Shown here: piece by piece, positions 48,161 through 61,400 of the stretch
How positions within the stretch are numbered: position 1 is the stretch's first letter
How the letters are laid out: each line of letters opens with the position of its first letter
From: Panaeolus papilionaceus
Lineage: Eukaryota; Basidiomycota; Agaricomycetes; Agaricales
Assembly: GCA_015501605.1 (NCBI GenBank)
Contig: JADNRZ010000036.1
Coordinates: forward strand, 124,001-188,000
Direction of reading: 5' to 3'
DNA: 64,000 bases
Program-made: the position numbers and the translations under genes
Notes under the pieces: generated by a model
What the model saw: the letters and a program-made list of their open reading frames with translations, nothing else
Told to the model about the DNA's origin: nothing
Database searches by the model: none

Positions 48161-49355
48161 TCAAACCCAGTTTGGCGCTCCTGTGCATGAGCCTAAAAAC
48201 GAGAGGTTAGAGGCAGGGAGGAGGAGGTTGTAAGGGGTTTTTTCTCGCCGGGGAACCGAATTTTCTTGTTTCTTGTGTATTTTCAGGTGGCGTGTAGGAA
48301 GACGAGGCGTAACGGAGCTAAAGTCGCAGTGATCACAAAACGACAAGGGGAATTTGAGGTGAGATCGCACGTGATCTATTCGATCAAGCGCTTGCCAGTA
48401 AGTATATATGAGAGGTTGAAATAATGCCCGACTTACTACCGAGGTTGTTCTTGACAGTCAGCGTTTGTGAGCACCAGAGGCATATGAAAAGCCTACTATC
48501 CTCGCCCGTTTTCCTTTTATTGAGTGCGATATCTCTACCGGCAAGAGTTCCGACATTGTCTCGAAAGCGTTGAAGCCACTGCCGAAGTTCCCCATCGGAG
48601 TCAGATATAAATTTTAAGTACTGGCTGAGCTTCTGAAATTTCTCTTGGAGCAGTTGCTGGGGTATCGGCCCGTCCATCGGAACCTCGACTTCGGTCATGA
48701 TGTTGACAACCTCGGATACTACGTGCAGAAAGCGAGGGTCACGGCTCCTATCCAAGTCCTGTTGTCTCTCGGCACTTTGAGATTTCTTTCGATTCGGAGT
48801 TCCGTGAGGGATACGGTAAGGAACATGGCGCCTGGTCTGAGCGCCTTGATAGTAGTAAGCTGCAGCTTGTCCGCTTCGGTGAATAGAGTCGGGGCTACCT
48901 AATGTGCTCTGAACTGGTGAGGGGTACATGGAGATAGGGTCATTGGTACCTATCGAAGAAAACCCATGCTGGGTGGGGAATTCCTCATATGTTACAGGGT
49001 GACCTGCTTGAGAATGAGTGGGAGGCATGGTAGAATCTGCGTAGAAAAACTGGCCGGCTTGTTCTACCCCGATATATTGGTGATGAGTGGATCCAGTCTC
49101 AGACGACTGCGAGTGGAGCTGGTTAGGGAAATTATAGTTGTCGGAGTTCGATGTTGACGAAAAGGGCATCGGCTCGTTGTACGTTGTGTATGTAGTTGCA
49201 CCTGTGTGTAGATAAAATCCGCTATCAGGAGCTGCAGGGCTGTTCGTTGGTTGGTATAAGCTGCACCCCGCCGAAGCCTCCATGGAAGAAGCTGTTACAT
49301 CCTCAAAAAATTGTGAGTAATAGTGAAAGGAACATGGTGGAGTATCGTTGGACAT
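48161..49355 (-). CDS. C2H2 zinc-finger protein, paralogue 1
   Basis: Two exons (49355-48437 and 48375-48161) join to 377 residues with a 61-bp GT-AG intron. The N-terminal 180 residues are Ser/Thr/Tyr/Gln-rich and probably disordered, like a transactivation region. A conserved block RDPRFLHVVSEVVNIMTEVE / VPMDGPIPQQ follows. Two C2H2 fingers lie at the C-terminal end: CLWC...H-x3-H, whose middle is split by the intron (LGNHVRSHL), and CDHCDFSSVTPRLPTRHLKIH. It is probably a DNA-binding regulator specific to this lineage. It is closely related to the genes at 51074 and 63397 and in the same orientation, so the cluster arose by duplication. No target can be inferred. Confidence 0.82.
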
Positions 49356-51073
49356 GGGGAGAAATAATGAGGGATTGTAGAAAGGAAGACAAATTATGTG
49401 TTGGGCCGTTACTTATGTACGTCAGAGTTCTAAAAGCAACTCTAAGTCACAAGAAACTGCTCGCTGTACAGAGTACTTCCCACCGAGTCATTTATGGCTC
49501 AATGTTTAATATTCAGGAGTGATGTGTGCTGCTCTTCCTATGAAAAATTTGCAGTGCCAGGTGAGCAACAGTCGCGTCCACTGCTGAACCAGTAAACAAT
49601 CCCGAAGTTGATGAATGCAAAAGCGGCAGTATGAGGCTACTTGACGCCAGCTACGATATTAATACGTAGGTCCGACAAATTTTAATGCCAGGAGAGCCAT
49701 AGAGTATGGGTTCATTGTGCGCTAGCGCAGTGAAGCGTGCAATGAAGTGTTGCACGTGTATACTGCTACATACCTTTTCAGTAGCAGTCATGATTTCACG
49801 GAAATAAATGTTAATGCCGATATGTTATCACAAAACCATCGGGTTAGTTTTCATATTACTAATCGCTGAGATGCGGCTTAGTTTCCATGAACCAAACCCT
49901 GCGGGCCGGAGCGTCAATGAACTTGTTGACCAAATAGCTTACTGAACCCATCGAAGCTTGAGAGACGCCCGCGATCGGTACGCAGCACAGCCATACGCAC
50001 AATTCTGAAGACGCCTAAACTCGTTTGCGATGATCTCGAGAAAAGGCCTGAAACCAGACTGCCGCCTCACCGTGGCGGATGAGGCGGTTGGGGCAGTCTG
50101 ACAAATCAGTGTGATTTTGAAAGCGCTTGTCCAATTCTCCGAATCACACCAAACGCCTGGGTAGCGGTTTGAATGGTGGCTTGATTTTTTTCTACGGCCC
50201 CAGTCCAATATATGTTTAAATTTCTCTGGCCGACACATTTTCATGATTTACATTTAGCGGGCATGCCAAATTTTGGCAAAATGATATATAATGTTACAAC
50301 CATACCATCCACTACAGAGTCGTGACATCAGGGTATTACCTGCAGCCATTCGACAAAATGCCAGTGACGTTGAGAATGAGTAATACAACTAGAAAATACT
50401 ACCAACTCCTGGCCACTGATATCGAGTTTTCGAGCCGTACAAGAATACGATGCTTTGTTGCCCTTGTCTCCGGGTTGACGTGATTTGCGTTGCTCAGAGC
50501 CTCACAGTAGGCTTCCGCCAGAATGAGGCGGTAGTCTGGTTTATGACTTGTCCTCCTCTACTCAGCGCGTCAGCTTCACCAGCCAATGAAGCGACACTGC
50601 TCATGATGCTGCATCTCTTCAATCTCATTGGACGTCATTCATAAGCACTAGTTGCGTTTTTTGATGTGTTTCTGAGGTGTTTCAACTAAGAAGAGATTTA
50701 TTGTAGGAGCACGAAATGTAAGAGATCTACTCTGAACCGAGACATTGCAGACGACCTGCGTCTAGTTCTAAAGTGTAACATATGATAAGAAACTATCTAT
50801 GCCGATCTTCGATGCCCATCAAGAACATCGATCTGATGACAGTCTATAAATGCATAGCAAGAGAAGAAAGCGGAGAGAAACAACTGGACAAAACCGACTA
50901 GATAGAAAGCAATGTGAAAGTAAAGTATTCATAGCAAAAAACAGAAAGAAAAACAACGGGAGTAGAGGGGTCGTGTATTCGGAAGAGAGCGATGTGCTGA
51001 GGGTATTTATGATGAAATAGTAGGCAATTAAACCCAATTTGACGTCTCTAAACATGAGCCTAGAGACGGAAGG
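49356..51073. other. Intergenic, no gene recognised
   Basis: Between the two C2H2 paralogues. The segment 50790-51073 is similar to the 3' flank of the paralogue ending at 48161, so it is part of the duplicated unit. The rest shows nothing recognisable. Confidence 0.5.
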
Positions 51074-52267
51074 TTAGAGGTAGGGGAAAGCGCTGTTATT
51101 ATGGGGCTTTGCTCGCCGGGGAATCCGCTTCTTTGAATCTTGTTGAAATTTATGTTTATTTTGGAGATGGCGCCCAGAACGGCTCTCGTGGACTGCGCTA
51201 AAATCACAGTGATCACAGAACCACAAGTGGAACTCGAGGTGGGACCGTACATGATCTACATATTTGATTGTATGCATGTCAGTAGGAATCAATGTGGTAT
51301 TTAAAGTGATGGTCTACTCACTGCTGAGACCATGTTCGGTGGTGAACGTCTCTTCGCACCAACAGCAAATAGAAAGTGTACGGTCCTTGTCCTTTTTTTC
51401 GTCTCTCCTACTCAGCGCTTTATCTTTCGCAGCTGGGGTTGAGATGGGACAGTCCACCTTTAGTTTGCGGTTCCAAATGAGCTGAATCCAGTCTTGGAGT
51501 TCAGTATCCGAGTCTGAACCATGAAATTGCTGAAGCAAGTACTGATGGATTTCCTCGTTGATTAGCGTCCGGGTCTGGGGTATTGGTCCATCCCTCGGAA
51601 CTTCCACTTTGGCCATAATCTGTATAATAGTGTCTACAACCTGCCGAAAGCGCTTGTCCTTGCTCATGCGCAAGTCTCTTTTGTATTTGGCGCTGTGGGG
51701 TATCCTTCGGCTGATCGTCCCATCGAGAATAAGCTCAGGGTCCTGGTGCATGGATTGAACGTCGAGAGAGGCCGTGGTCTGATGGCCTAGACTAGCGGAG
51801 TCGGGACTTGCGAATGTGCTAGTAGGTGATGAGGGGTACTCCATGACGGGATAGTGTGGATCTATTGAGGAAGAAGCGTGCTGCTGCCCAGTAGGACATT
51901 CATCATGGGTTGCTCGAATCGGATGAAAAGAAGCCATGTCGACTTCCCCGTTGAGAGGCTGAGCGATGTCTTCCGGCAGATTACGCGGAATGTATCCAGA
52001 TTGCAGCAACCCGTCATAGTAAAGCTCATTAAGGTTGGAGGACTCGAGACCTGGTGTAAAGAGATATGCCTGCGCGTTCAAAGTTGTAGGAAAGGCTGTG
52101 TACTCCTGTAGCACTAGCCCTGGAGACGATGCTGTATTGGGGTCAGCGAGACCGAGCATTCCATCGTACATGCTTGGGACTTCTGAGTCCATGCAGGTGG
52201 GGGGTTCACCGCACTCGGGAGCTGGTGGGTTATAGGGAAAGGTGTATGATGAAGTCCCGTTGTACAT
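51074..52267 (-). CDS. C2H2 zinc-finger protein, paralogue 2
   Basis: Exons 52267-51322 and 51255-51074 join to 375 residues. The intron position and phase are identical to paralogue 1. The N-terminus is Pro/Ser/Tyr-rich. The block KDKRFRQVVDTIIQIMAKVE then VPRDGPIPQ matches paralogue 1. The fingers are CCWCEETFTTEHGLSNHVRSHL and CDHCDFSAVHESRSGRHLQNKH. The C-terminus is shorter in this frame. A shifted frame (SNLPSLGSCLETSNWV) keeps the tail found in paralogue 1, so a small indel has probably changed the end, or a third exon exists in both genes. Confidence 0.8.
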
Positions 52268-54158
52268 AGGATAAATGGTGAAGAAGAATAGAGATGAACA
52301 ATACCTATGGCTTGACCGTCTTTTTATGTGCGAAGCAGGTCAAATACTGTTCAGTGTAAAACATACTCCCGACCGACTCCCAACTTGACCGGTCAATATT
52401 CTGTTGACCCTGATAAATACTGCTCGTCTCGTAACACATTTTCAGGGTTTAATGGAAGAACAGTAACATCGACTGCTGAAGCAATAGTCGAATCGCCATA
52501 TGTATGAGAAATTTTTAGGAGGAGGCTTAACCATGGCTACGATGCGTTTTCCAATAAAGGCGATTTTACCCAAAAGAGACGCGCTGGAATTTCAGATCGT
52601 GAGAACTTTCGTGACAGACATTTTACAACTCGACTTGTTGCTTTGTTCAACGCTCAGAACCAGGCTTGTCACTTCCGGATCCGTAGAAGACACTACTAGG
52701 GAGAACATCCAGTTTGAAGGTGCTATGCCCTCAGACTGTGCATGGTTGAGGTGACGTTCAATGTTCATCAAGACTCACCGTCACCACCGAGGCCGCTCTA
52801 GGAGGTGTATCCGTTGGATACAACTAAAATCGATAACAACGAGTCGGGATGGTGAGAACCTACATGTCGCAGCCGTTGAGATCAGGTTTGAAGCTCATGA
52901 CAAGAGGTTGTTAGGGTTTTTGTTACTAGGACTTGTTCGATGCTGGAGAAGAGAGCGAGTTGTGTGTCTTTTTATACTTTTTTGTGTGTCCTTTATTGAG
53001 AAAAACCCTCTCTATTTTTTCATCGATATCAAAACCTCAAATATGCACAGCAGATGCGACTCTGGCCATTTCGAAATTCGAATCGAATCTCTGTTGGATG
53101 GTATGTGAATGCCGCTCAGGTTCTATTTAATCGAAAATTCTTGGAAGCCTCGATAGAACGCAGGCGCGGTGCACTTAACATCGATAATGGTCCGCCGGTA
53201 TACACAGATTGAAGATATCCTGTAATTCCGAGGCTTTACGAAGTAAAGTTGAGGGTATTGGGGGCGACGGGAGGACCCAAGCTGACTGGACCCTGGATAT
53301 CCTCGCCCGATCTCCTTTTGGGCCCGCAGGCCATTCTCAGAGTCAACTCGACAGGCATTGACTCATTCCACTGCACTCTTTACGAGTACTATCAGCACCG
53401 CAGCTGTTCGCAGTCTTCTACCTGATAAACTTTATATTTTACATACATTATTCATCATTTTGCAGTAATCCCTGGTCCCCGGTCAATATATTACTCAAAT
53501 AAATATAATTGCTCACGACGATGACATCTAAGGACATAAAAATTGAAAATCAGATTAAAGTCGTACGAAAACATATCAGGTGTCTATATGTTCTGGGATT
53601 TTATAATTTAAATACTGATAAGATATGATTGTCGTTCCTTCATGCAGCCGTGAGTTGTGATGCAGACAAATACAGATATGACAGAAAGGAACAAAGGACA
53701 AGGAGACGAGAGGTTGCATTGAACCGGTGCAGGTTGGGAATATTAGTTCATACCGCGCACGGATCTGAGCGCTTGGGACCGACTCGGAGGAACGAATCCG
53801 ACGGATGCTGAGTGGCAGTACCAAATGTTGAAAGGAAAAGAAGGTGAGGGTGGGAGGGTAAACGAAATGAAAATGTCCTTGTGGACACAACAGATGGTCG
53901 ACGACGACAGCGACGATGAGGGAGCAGCGACTCGGAAGGGGCGAAGGTGAAGGTCGAAGGCATGAGGGCGAAGTTTGGCTATGTTTGTCAAGAGCCACTG
54001 CTCAGCCGTCCGCGTCACTAGAACCATCTTATCCTATGATGAGTCTTCACCACATCGCGGACTGTAGTTAAGCACAGGTACACATGCAAGATGATTTAAT
54101 ACATTTGGACATCATTAGGCTTATTTTGCACAAAATGCATATTCCACCACATGAGTAG
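52268..54158. other. Intergenic, no gene recognised
   Basis: Only short, unsupported frames on both strands; no domain, RNA gene or repeat is recognised. Confidence 0.5.
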
Positions 54159-54504
54159 TACAGTGCCTTGCATTGCGGTTTGCAGTCGGAATTTCGCAAA
54201 ATATGTTTGGTTGAGTTTGGTTGTGGCTCACAATCATGCTTTGGATGGCGCGCAGGATCCATCCCATGCTTGCTCCAGTTCTTCTATGTCCTCCCTGACT
54301 TGGGGAACCATAATTAAACGGTCTCATTTGTTATCGAAACATGTTGTCTTATCAATTGCAGCAGCTTGGAGCATGTAAGCTCTCTCCAGAACTCGATAAA
54401 CTGAGCTTTCATGACCCTGACTGGACCCTCAACGTGACACTGACAAATATAACCAAAGCATTTTCACAAAATCAGTTCTGCAAACCGCAATGCAAGGCAC
54501 TGTA
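54159..54504. repeat. Perfect 27-bp inverted repeat flanking 292 bp
   Basis: The arm 54159-54185 (starting TACAGTGCCTTGCATTGCGG) is the exact reverse complement of 54478-54504. Exact identity over 27 bases 292 bases apart suggests a small foldback or MITE-like element, or a recent inverted duplication. No target-site duplication was found. Confidence 0.8.
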
Positions 54505-54883
54505 AAAGAAATAGTGTACAAGTAATGTGTTTGTACCTGTGATGTAATTGTAAAGCCTCGGGTGCCGTGCCGCTCTTGGCAGCGGCCTTCAATTCAAGTT
54601 TCTCAGGACTCCAGGTCACCATTGACGCCAACTCAGCCCACCTTACGTCAGCCCTGGACGATTTTGATTGGCATGGCGGCTTCTCCTTGCACCCTGCACT
54701 CACCCCGCACAAAACTGTTTTCCTTGTTTCCTTGTTTCCTTCCCCTCCTTCTTCGGATTGCGTGTTTTTTTCTGTACACACACGTTCAGCTCGGGATCTG
54801 ATCACATACGCTGACACCTATGCTTCAATTGACTTGACCTGACTGGACTGTCAACAATCCGGGTTTCTATAAAACTGAGCATA

Positions 54884-57800
54884 TTGCACGGCCTCTATGT
54901 GAATACAGAACATGAAATCATCGACTTGACTATTTCTGCTGATGGGCAGCCTGAGGCTGCTGCTTCGAAGCCTACAGTAACACATGAACTTGAAGTGCAG
55001 CACGCGGATGGAATCGCGGAATCAAATACGAACGCGGGTGTTGATGCCAATTCCAACGCCAAGGACAATACCGATGTCGACCGCGACTCTGCCTCCCCCT
55101 CAACGTCAAATTCCAGCTCCAATCCGGGACCCAAAATCTACCCAGACGAACCCCGTCCTAATCCCAATCCTACATCACCACCACCAACAACAGGCGCACA
55201 AAGTCCAACCCACACCGAAGCCTCCAAGTCACAAATGCAGGATGGGGACAGTGGAATGAAATAGACTGTGAGGCGGTGGAGGTTGTGAAAGCAGCGCCGC
55301 CGAGAAGGACAAGGAAGAGGGCGAGAAAGTCGCCTGTGGTGAGGGAGGATAGGGAGAAGGAGAAGGATACGGGTGGGGAGAAGAATGCAGGCGGGGAGAA
55401 TAAGGAAATGAGGGAGGAGAAGGCTACTGAGAAGTAGTAGGCAAAGGGAGAGGGGAAGGGCAAGGAGAAGGAGAAGGACGAGAAGACTGGAGGGAAGAGA
55501 AAACGGGAGGTTGATGACGAGAGAGGAAGGAGAGGTGGGGATGAGAGATGAGGGCAAGGTTGAGGCTGAGGATAGCATGGAGGGTGTTGAGGAGCAACCG
55601 CAGCAGAAAAATCTCAGCAGTCGCACTCTGAACGAGAACGAGAACGAGAACGAGAACGAGAACGCCAACGGGATAAACTGAAACCACCACCCCCTCGCCA
55701 TCTAAAGACCAAAACCAAAATCAGAACCAGAAGCAAGACCAGCAGACCAGGTCGGGTTCTTCGCCAACAAATATGGAGCCTCAATCGAAGGGGAAGACGA
55801 AGCAGGAAGAGAAGGGGAAAACGACGAGAGCAAGGGACAGCGTCAATCACAACCTCCATCTCAATCTCAATCTCAGTTCCGCCCCTCCCATCACATCCCT
55901 GACCAGAACCAGAACAAGACACCTCCAGCCTCTTCTTCATCGACCGATCCCCAACCGCCATCCCCACCGTACTCATCGATACCACGCCCGTTGTCGCTCT
56001 TGACTCGTCTATTGCCCCTGACCCCGTCCAAGATGCGAAATTGCTGGTCCTTGCGCATGTTATGGTCTGGGAAGTACGCCTGTGCAGATTATTGAGAAAC
56101 GCAAGCTCGGAGGGGAGGGTGGGGAGGAACAAGAAGGAGAAGAAGAGGGGGAAGAGGGTATTGAGTGTTTGGATATGCGACTGACGACTTTGTTGGGAGT
56201 GATCTCTTCAGGGTATCACACGCTACTTCGATGACCCACCCGATTTGAATGCTGCAGCGCAGAGTCGGAGGACGGTGTGTAAGAATTGTGGTCCAGAGAG
56301 TGAGCATAAGACGGTGTGAGGATTGTAAGTAAACGACCAATGTTACCATTTCTTGTTATTCGTTTCCTATGCTTTTTGTGAAATTTTATTCATTCGACTT
56401 CTGCATTTGCCAACAACACTGACGCGAATTCTACCTGTTACAGTGCCTAACATGCAGTGCGCGTGACGAACACCCGACACGGTCATGTCCAATCACCAAA
56501 GTGTGTTTTAGGTGTGGAATGAAGGGGCATATTAATGCTGTATGTGTATCTTGTATCTATGAGCTCTTTGTGGCATTACTGATTGATTATTTTTATTATT
56601 TTATTTTATAAAATAATTTACTCAATTCAGAATTACCCCGATAGACGCTCGGGGCGACCAGGAATGCGATCGGTGTTTTCGTCCTTTCACAGGACTAACG
56701 TCAGTCGTTATCATGTTTATCCCATTCCATATCGGTCTAATTTTTATTCTCAATATTTTCCCTTGCTCTCTACCAACCCCCTACTCTCGTCAAAACTCCC
56801 CCTCTCCTCAAAACCTCTCCTTTACTTTTGCTCACCCAGGAATGCCCAACATAGTGGCGCATCTACGAATACTTCAGCGAAGCCCACCCTTGAGCGGCGA
56901 CCGGAGAAAAAAGGTCTGTTGTTGGGAAAGGGAGGCGAGGCGTACATCGCGGATGTTGAGCGCTGTTGAGCGTTGTTATACTTGTGGTGGAGTGGGGCAT
57001 CAGGGAGATGTGAGTTCAACTCATTTGATGCAAAAGAGAAAAAAAGAAGACGTGTTTACTGGTCATTGTTTTTTCAGGACTGCGACGACACCCGAGTGCC
57101 TCCTAACGATCACTCGGCATTCAGTGCTTACAATGTGATGAAAACCCCTTTCTGGGATCCTACAATCGAGAAACAAAATAACAAGACGAAGTCGGCGACG
57201 AAACCTATACATGTGGATGATTATGTGAATGAACAGTGGCTGGGTGATGCGCTGGATCAGGTGGGGAGGAAGGGGAGGGTGGAGGCGTCGCAGAAACGTG
57301 AGGAGAGGGGTGAGGATGATTGGTTTGGGAGTAGGAGGAATGTGAATGCAAGTGGGGATGTGAAGGAGAAGGCGGCACCCCCAAACGCCCAACGGAGCCT
57401 AAAAAAAAAGATGCGGTTTGGGTTTTCGTAGGATGCGAAGAATGCTGAGCAGGGGAGTTTGTTGGCGCGGTTGGAGGTGCCGAGTGGAAATGATTTTGCG
57501 AGGAGTCAGAAGAGGGGTAGAGATAGAGGTAGAGGGGGGAAGAGTGGTGGTGGTTTATTAGGACACGCCGGTCCCCTCCCCTCCTCATCTTGTCTCGACT
57601 CCTCTCTATATAGCAATTCCCTTTCCGTATCCGTATTCCGTCACTGTCGTCACCGTCTAGTGTCACACTATATAGAGTAGGACTCTTTATATGTAGTCGA
57701 TACCTTCGACCTTGTTATAGACTCCTCTTTTCGTTCACACTCCGGCGCCCTTCCCTAACATGGTTGCAGAAATAATAGTGGGAGTGGGGCTGGGTCGGAT

Positions 57801-57959
57801 AAGAGTCAAAGGGGTGGATCTCATAAGAGTTCAAAGAGAGATAGGGATAGGGAGGGGAAGGATAAGAGTCGGTATTGGGATCGGGATAGGAGAGATGCGG
57901 GTAGGCACAAGTTGAGGAATGGGAGGGGGTATACCAGGGTCCAGGGTTATGTGAGGTAG
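54884..57959 (+). pseudogene. Decayed Air1/Air2-like zinc-knuckle protein (TRAMP type)
   Basis: Pieces in order match fungal Air/ZCCHC7-type proteins. They are an acidic start with EIIDLTISADGQPEA; GITRYFDDPPDLNAAAQSRR; knuckles TVCKNCGPESEHKT, CLTCSARDEHPTRSCPITK and CFRCGMKGHINA; then CYTCGGVGHQGD and PPNDHSAFSAYNVMKTPFWD; and an Arg/Gly/Asp-rich tail ending VQGYVR. Air proteins bind RNA and Trf4/5 in the TRAMP complex that feeds the nuclear exosome. Lesions: no in-frame ATG at the start, TGA 56317-56319, a zinc Cys replaced by Tyr (56634-56636), a frame change near 56660, TAG 56852-56854 in ECPT-WRIYEY, a 10-bp tandem duplication at 56955-56974, and TAG 57429-57431. It cannot encode a full product as it stands. 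Confidence 0.75.
55630..55665 (+). repeat. GAACGA hexamer microsatellite
   Basis: About five to six tandem copies of AACGAG within the low-complexity part of the zinc-knuckle pseudogene. Such repeats are prone to slippage and may explain frame loss. Confidence 0.8.
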
Positions 57960-58455
57960 TGGTTGTCCGGGACGTGGTGCGGTATTCTAGTTTTTTTTGG
58001 CGAATGTTTTTATTTCGTTGTTGCGCATTTCATGTATACAATATGTACATATGTACTTGGCAGCCGCATTTTGCATCGTTTATAATTTATTTTGTGGATT
58101 TTGGTAATTTAACTTTCAACCCTTATTCTTGACGGTTGACGCGACATTCTGGCATTCTGTCCTATGTTTTAACCTTATAGCCAGCTTGTGTCCAACGACA
58201 CTGTCACCGTCAATGTAGATCTTCGACCCAGGAGGTACACACTGACAGGCACGGACATACCCGATCTGATGGTTTCGACGATGTTGAGGGCATGAGACTA
58301 AGACCCTGTCAGTTTTGCACTTGCCATGAACCACCACCATTGTCTATACACATGCTCAATACCATTGCTAGAGGCTAGTTTCAATACTTCATACCCTGCA
58401 TTCAACCTAACAGTTTTCTCTTCTTGCTTTACACTGAGATCATACCGTAAAACTG
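57960..58455. other. Spacer between convergent genes
   Basis: A short region between the ends of the zinc-knuckle pseudogene and the NACHT gene. Nothing is recognised. Confidence 0.5.
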
Positions 58456-61400
58456 TCATTTCACAACTAGATAAGGGGTTTCATCTTTGGCAAGTGCGTA
58501 CTCTTCCTCCGCCGTCTCGTAATCATATTTGAACTTGTTCAATCTACTCCATATTGACCAGCTGTTGTAGTCGATAAGAAGGCCCGTACGTGGGTCTATT
58601 GTTTTCTTTACTACCTCGCATGCGCGAACATCAAGCTCGCCTTCCAAATCGTCGTCGTGCCCTGCGTCACGGTTGTGAATCCTGCTTTCAGGCGCAGTAA
58701 GTCGAGGTGATTGAGAGCCGTTGTATATGCGATACAACTGTTTACATAGAGTCAGCGTCCTCAATAGCGAAATCAGCTTCAGGTAATAGTAAAGCACGTA
58801 CACGTATATAATTGTGAAGGAGACCAAGATGGGTTCTAAAAGTTTGGGGATAAAATGCAGGGAAGAAGAAAGGTGGAATGGAAAACCAGCGGGGTAGTGT
58901 ACAAGGACTGTATTCCCTTGAAAACGAGCGCAGTAATACTTTTAAAGACCCGGATTCAGGATAGGGGAAGTCGAAGGGGAAGGTTTCGCCCTCCATCGTT
59001 GAAACAACACGGGGTGGAAAAATCCTTTGGGAAATTTCTTCCAAAGCTGAGACAATATCAGCTGAAAGGGGGCAAGACAACCATATAAAGTCGCCGAGAT
59101 CCTTCAAGAGGACAGCAGCAGTGATTGCACGCCAATTCTTGCCTCCTGTCCGCTTTAGGTGGTCAATGATATCTTTGTTTTCAACCATGAATCGGGAAGA
59201 ACTGGAACCTCCCAATGCATCAAACCTACACAAGGGTCACCATTGTGGCTGTGTCAGTGATAATATAATGATACTAGAATTGGTTCAAATACTGACATTG
59301 AAATAAGGTGCCTGATTGTAAATACGGCCGTAGCAGGTGCTAGGTCCCGCCATTCAGCTTGTGCCTTCCGCCGTACGTTTCCGATATCCAGTGCTTCCTT
59401 CTCTGGAGCTGGAAGACATTTGTCAAGTATGTGCAAGAATTTGTCCCATGTAAACTCCGAATAATTGTCCAGAAGGAACTGGTGCTTCTTCAAGGAATAG
59501 AAGTGCCATGTATCAACTCCTTTGTCACGTTGAACACACGCTTTGACATGCCATTCGAACAATTTACGAAGATCGACGGAATTCCTTGTGTAAACTTCAA
59601 ATGACGGAGGTAGGATCAGTCTTGCATCATGCATTACCAGTAGTTCCTTTGGAAGTCCGGCACTTGCAAATTCCTGGTAATGTTGGGCTCGTAGTCTTAC
59701 CACTGCTGGTGCAAAAACCGACCATAGATCTCTAGGCATGATGTTGACAATGTCATCTGGTTCATCACTGCAGGCTTTGTAGCATAGCCGATGAAGAACC
59801 ATATAAAGGATCTGGTCGTACAAGGTGTCCCACCGGGCAAGTTGTTTTATCACTCGGTCCCTGGAGGAGGGGTGGGAAGACTTTCGAGTTTGGAGTAGGA
59901 TCAAGAAGCAGTAGACGATATATTGTTCATCTTCCACAGCCAGACCTGATTCTGCTGCTGTGGTACACATTGTGCTTAGACACATCTCTTCTGAAAATAT
60001 ATAAGGACACACTCACCACTCAGGTGTCGTAACGTGGTTTCATAAAGCTGCTTGTCGATGCTCGGGATATCAACGTAAAATTCTTCCGATCGATGTGGGT
60101 CTAACAGAAACTCAAGAAGTGATGCGTGATGAAATACGGCTGGATAGGGTTCGTCTCTGCCCCCACGACCCCTTAATTGCATCCCATCTTTGTCGCAATT
60201 CATGATAGACTGCAAATCAATGAGGAGCGTGTGGACGGAATAGGGTAAGGATAGAAGCATCCGAAGGTAGTCTCTGGAATCAATGTCAAGCATTTCACCC
60301 CAAAATGTAGTCGTGCAGATTCGGAAGGCTAAAATCTGGTGGACAAGCTTTGGGTGCTTGGTTTGTCGGAGAATGTGGAGATACAGCGCGTCCAGATCTG
60401 CATAAGGTCGATCATCACTGGGAAGGGTGTGCTTCAAAATGGCTTCCAGTCGCTCAGTCGGATGACCCCGTAGATCCTTGATATATTTTATAATTGTGGA
60501 GGCGTAGACAAATTGGCCAGATGCGCGCTTGATAATCTCCTCAACAAGCTCGGATGACGGCCAACCAGCTGGAATGCGGTAGTTGAGTGGGTGTGATTGC
60601 TTAATTTCGGCAGTCTCGTCATTCACAAACACTTTGATGTCGTGGTCGCTATCACAGTGATCCAGGAGCGAAACGCACCGTATAAGCTGCAGATTCCCCG
60701 ATTGTTTGTTGGTTATCCATGACCGAATGACTAGTTCTGGTCGACTGGCTAGAAACACAGAGCATGGGAAGACGTCCTGGTGACCAACCAGCGTTGCAAG
60801 GGCCTCCAGTACTTGTATTTGCCCAGCTTCTTCCTTGCACTCGTCCAAGCCATCAATAACAAAAACCCTGGGTAACACGCAGGCAGTATCCCCATGGCTG
60901 GCCATGTCGAGCTGTAGCTCCTTCAAGGGCTCGATAATAAGCACCACAACTTGTTCTGTGAGGGTAAGGTCGAAGACGGATGGTGCTGTGGCAACGACAT
61001 GCTCTACGAAGCACTGCAAGCCAGGTACAATTTGGGTGAGCTGGTAAGCGATGGTAGTGACGAAACGCTCCTCGTGGCCGCGATGACTACTGAGATTTGC
61101 CGTCCTCGAGAAGAAAAAGGAGGCGGCAAGGTTCGATGCCGCTCGAAGCTCCATGGCAAAGGTCTGTGCAACAGCGGACTTTCCTGCACCTGCAGATCCG
61201 TACAACCACAATATCCGAGCAGCACCATTCCGAGCCCAGTTCCGCGTCGTGTTCAGAAGTCCAGTCCTGGTGTTTGGATGGCATTTGGGGGGATCGTATC
61301 TATCCTTGGAGTTGTAGGCTGCTGCTGGTGACGAGTGTTCGTACAGAATCTGTATCGCTGCAGACATGTGAGTCAGACGTTACTCTCACTATGATTACAT

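Noticed and set aside
55138..56132. Long minus-strand frames rich in Leu, Ser and Arg
   Set aside because: They mirror low-complexity purine-rich sequence of the zinc-knuckle pseudogene and show no domain.
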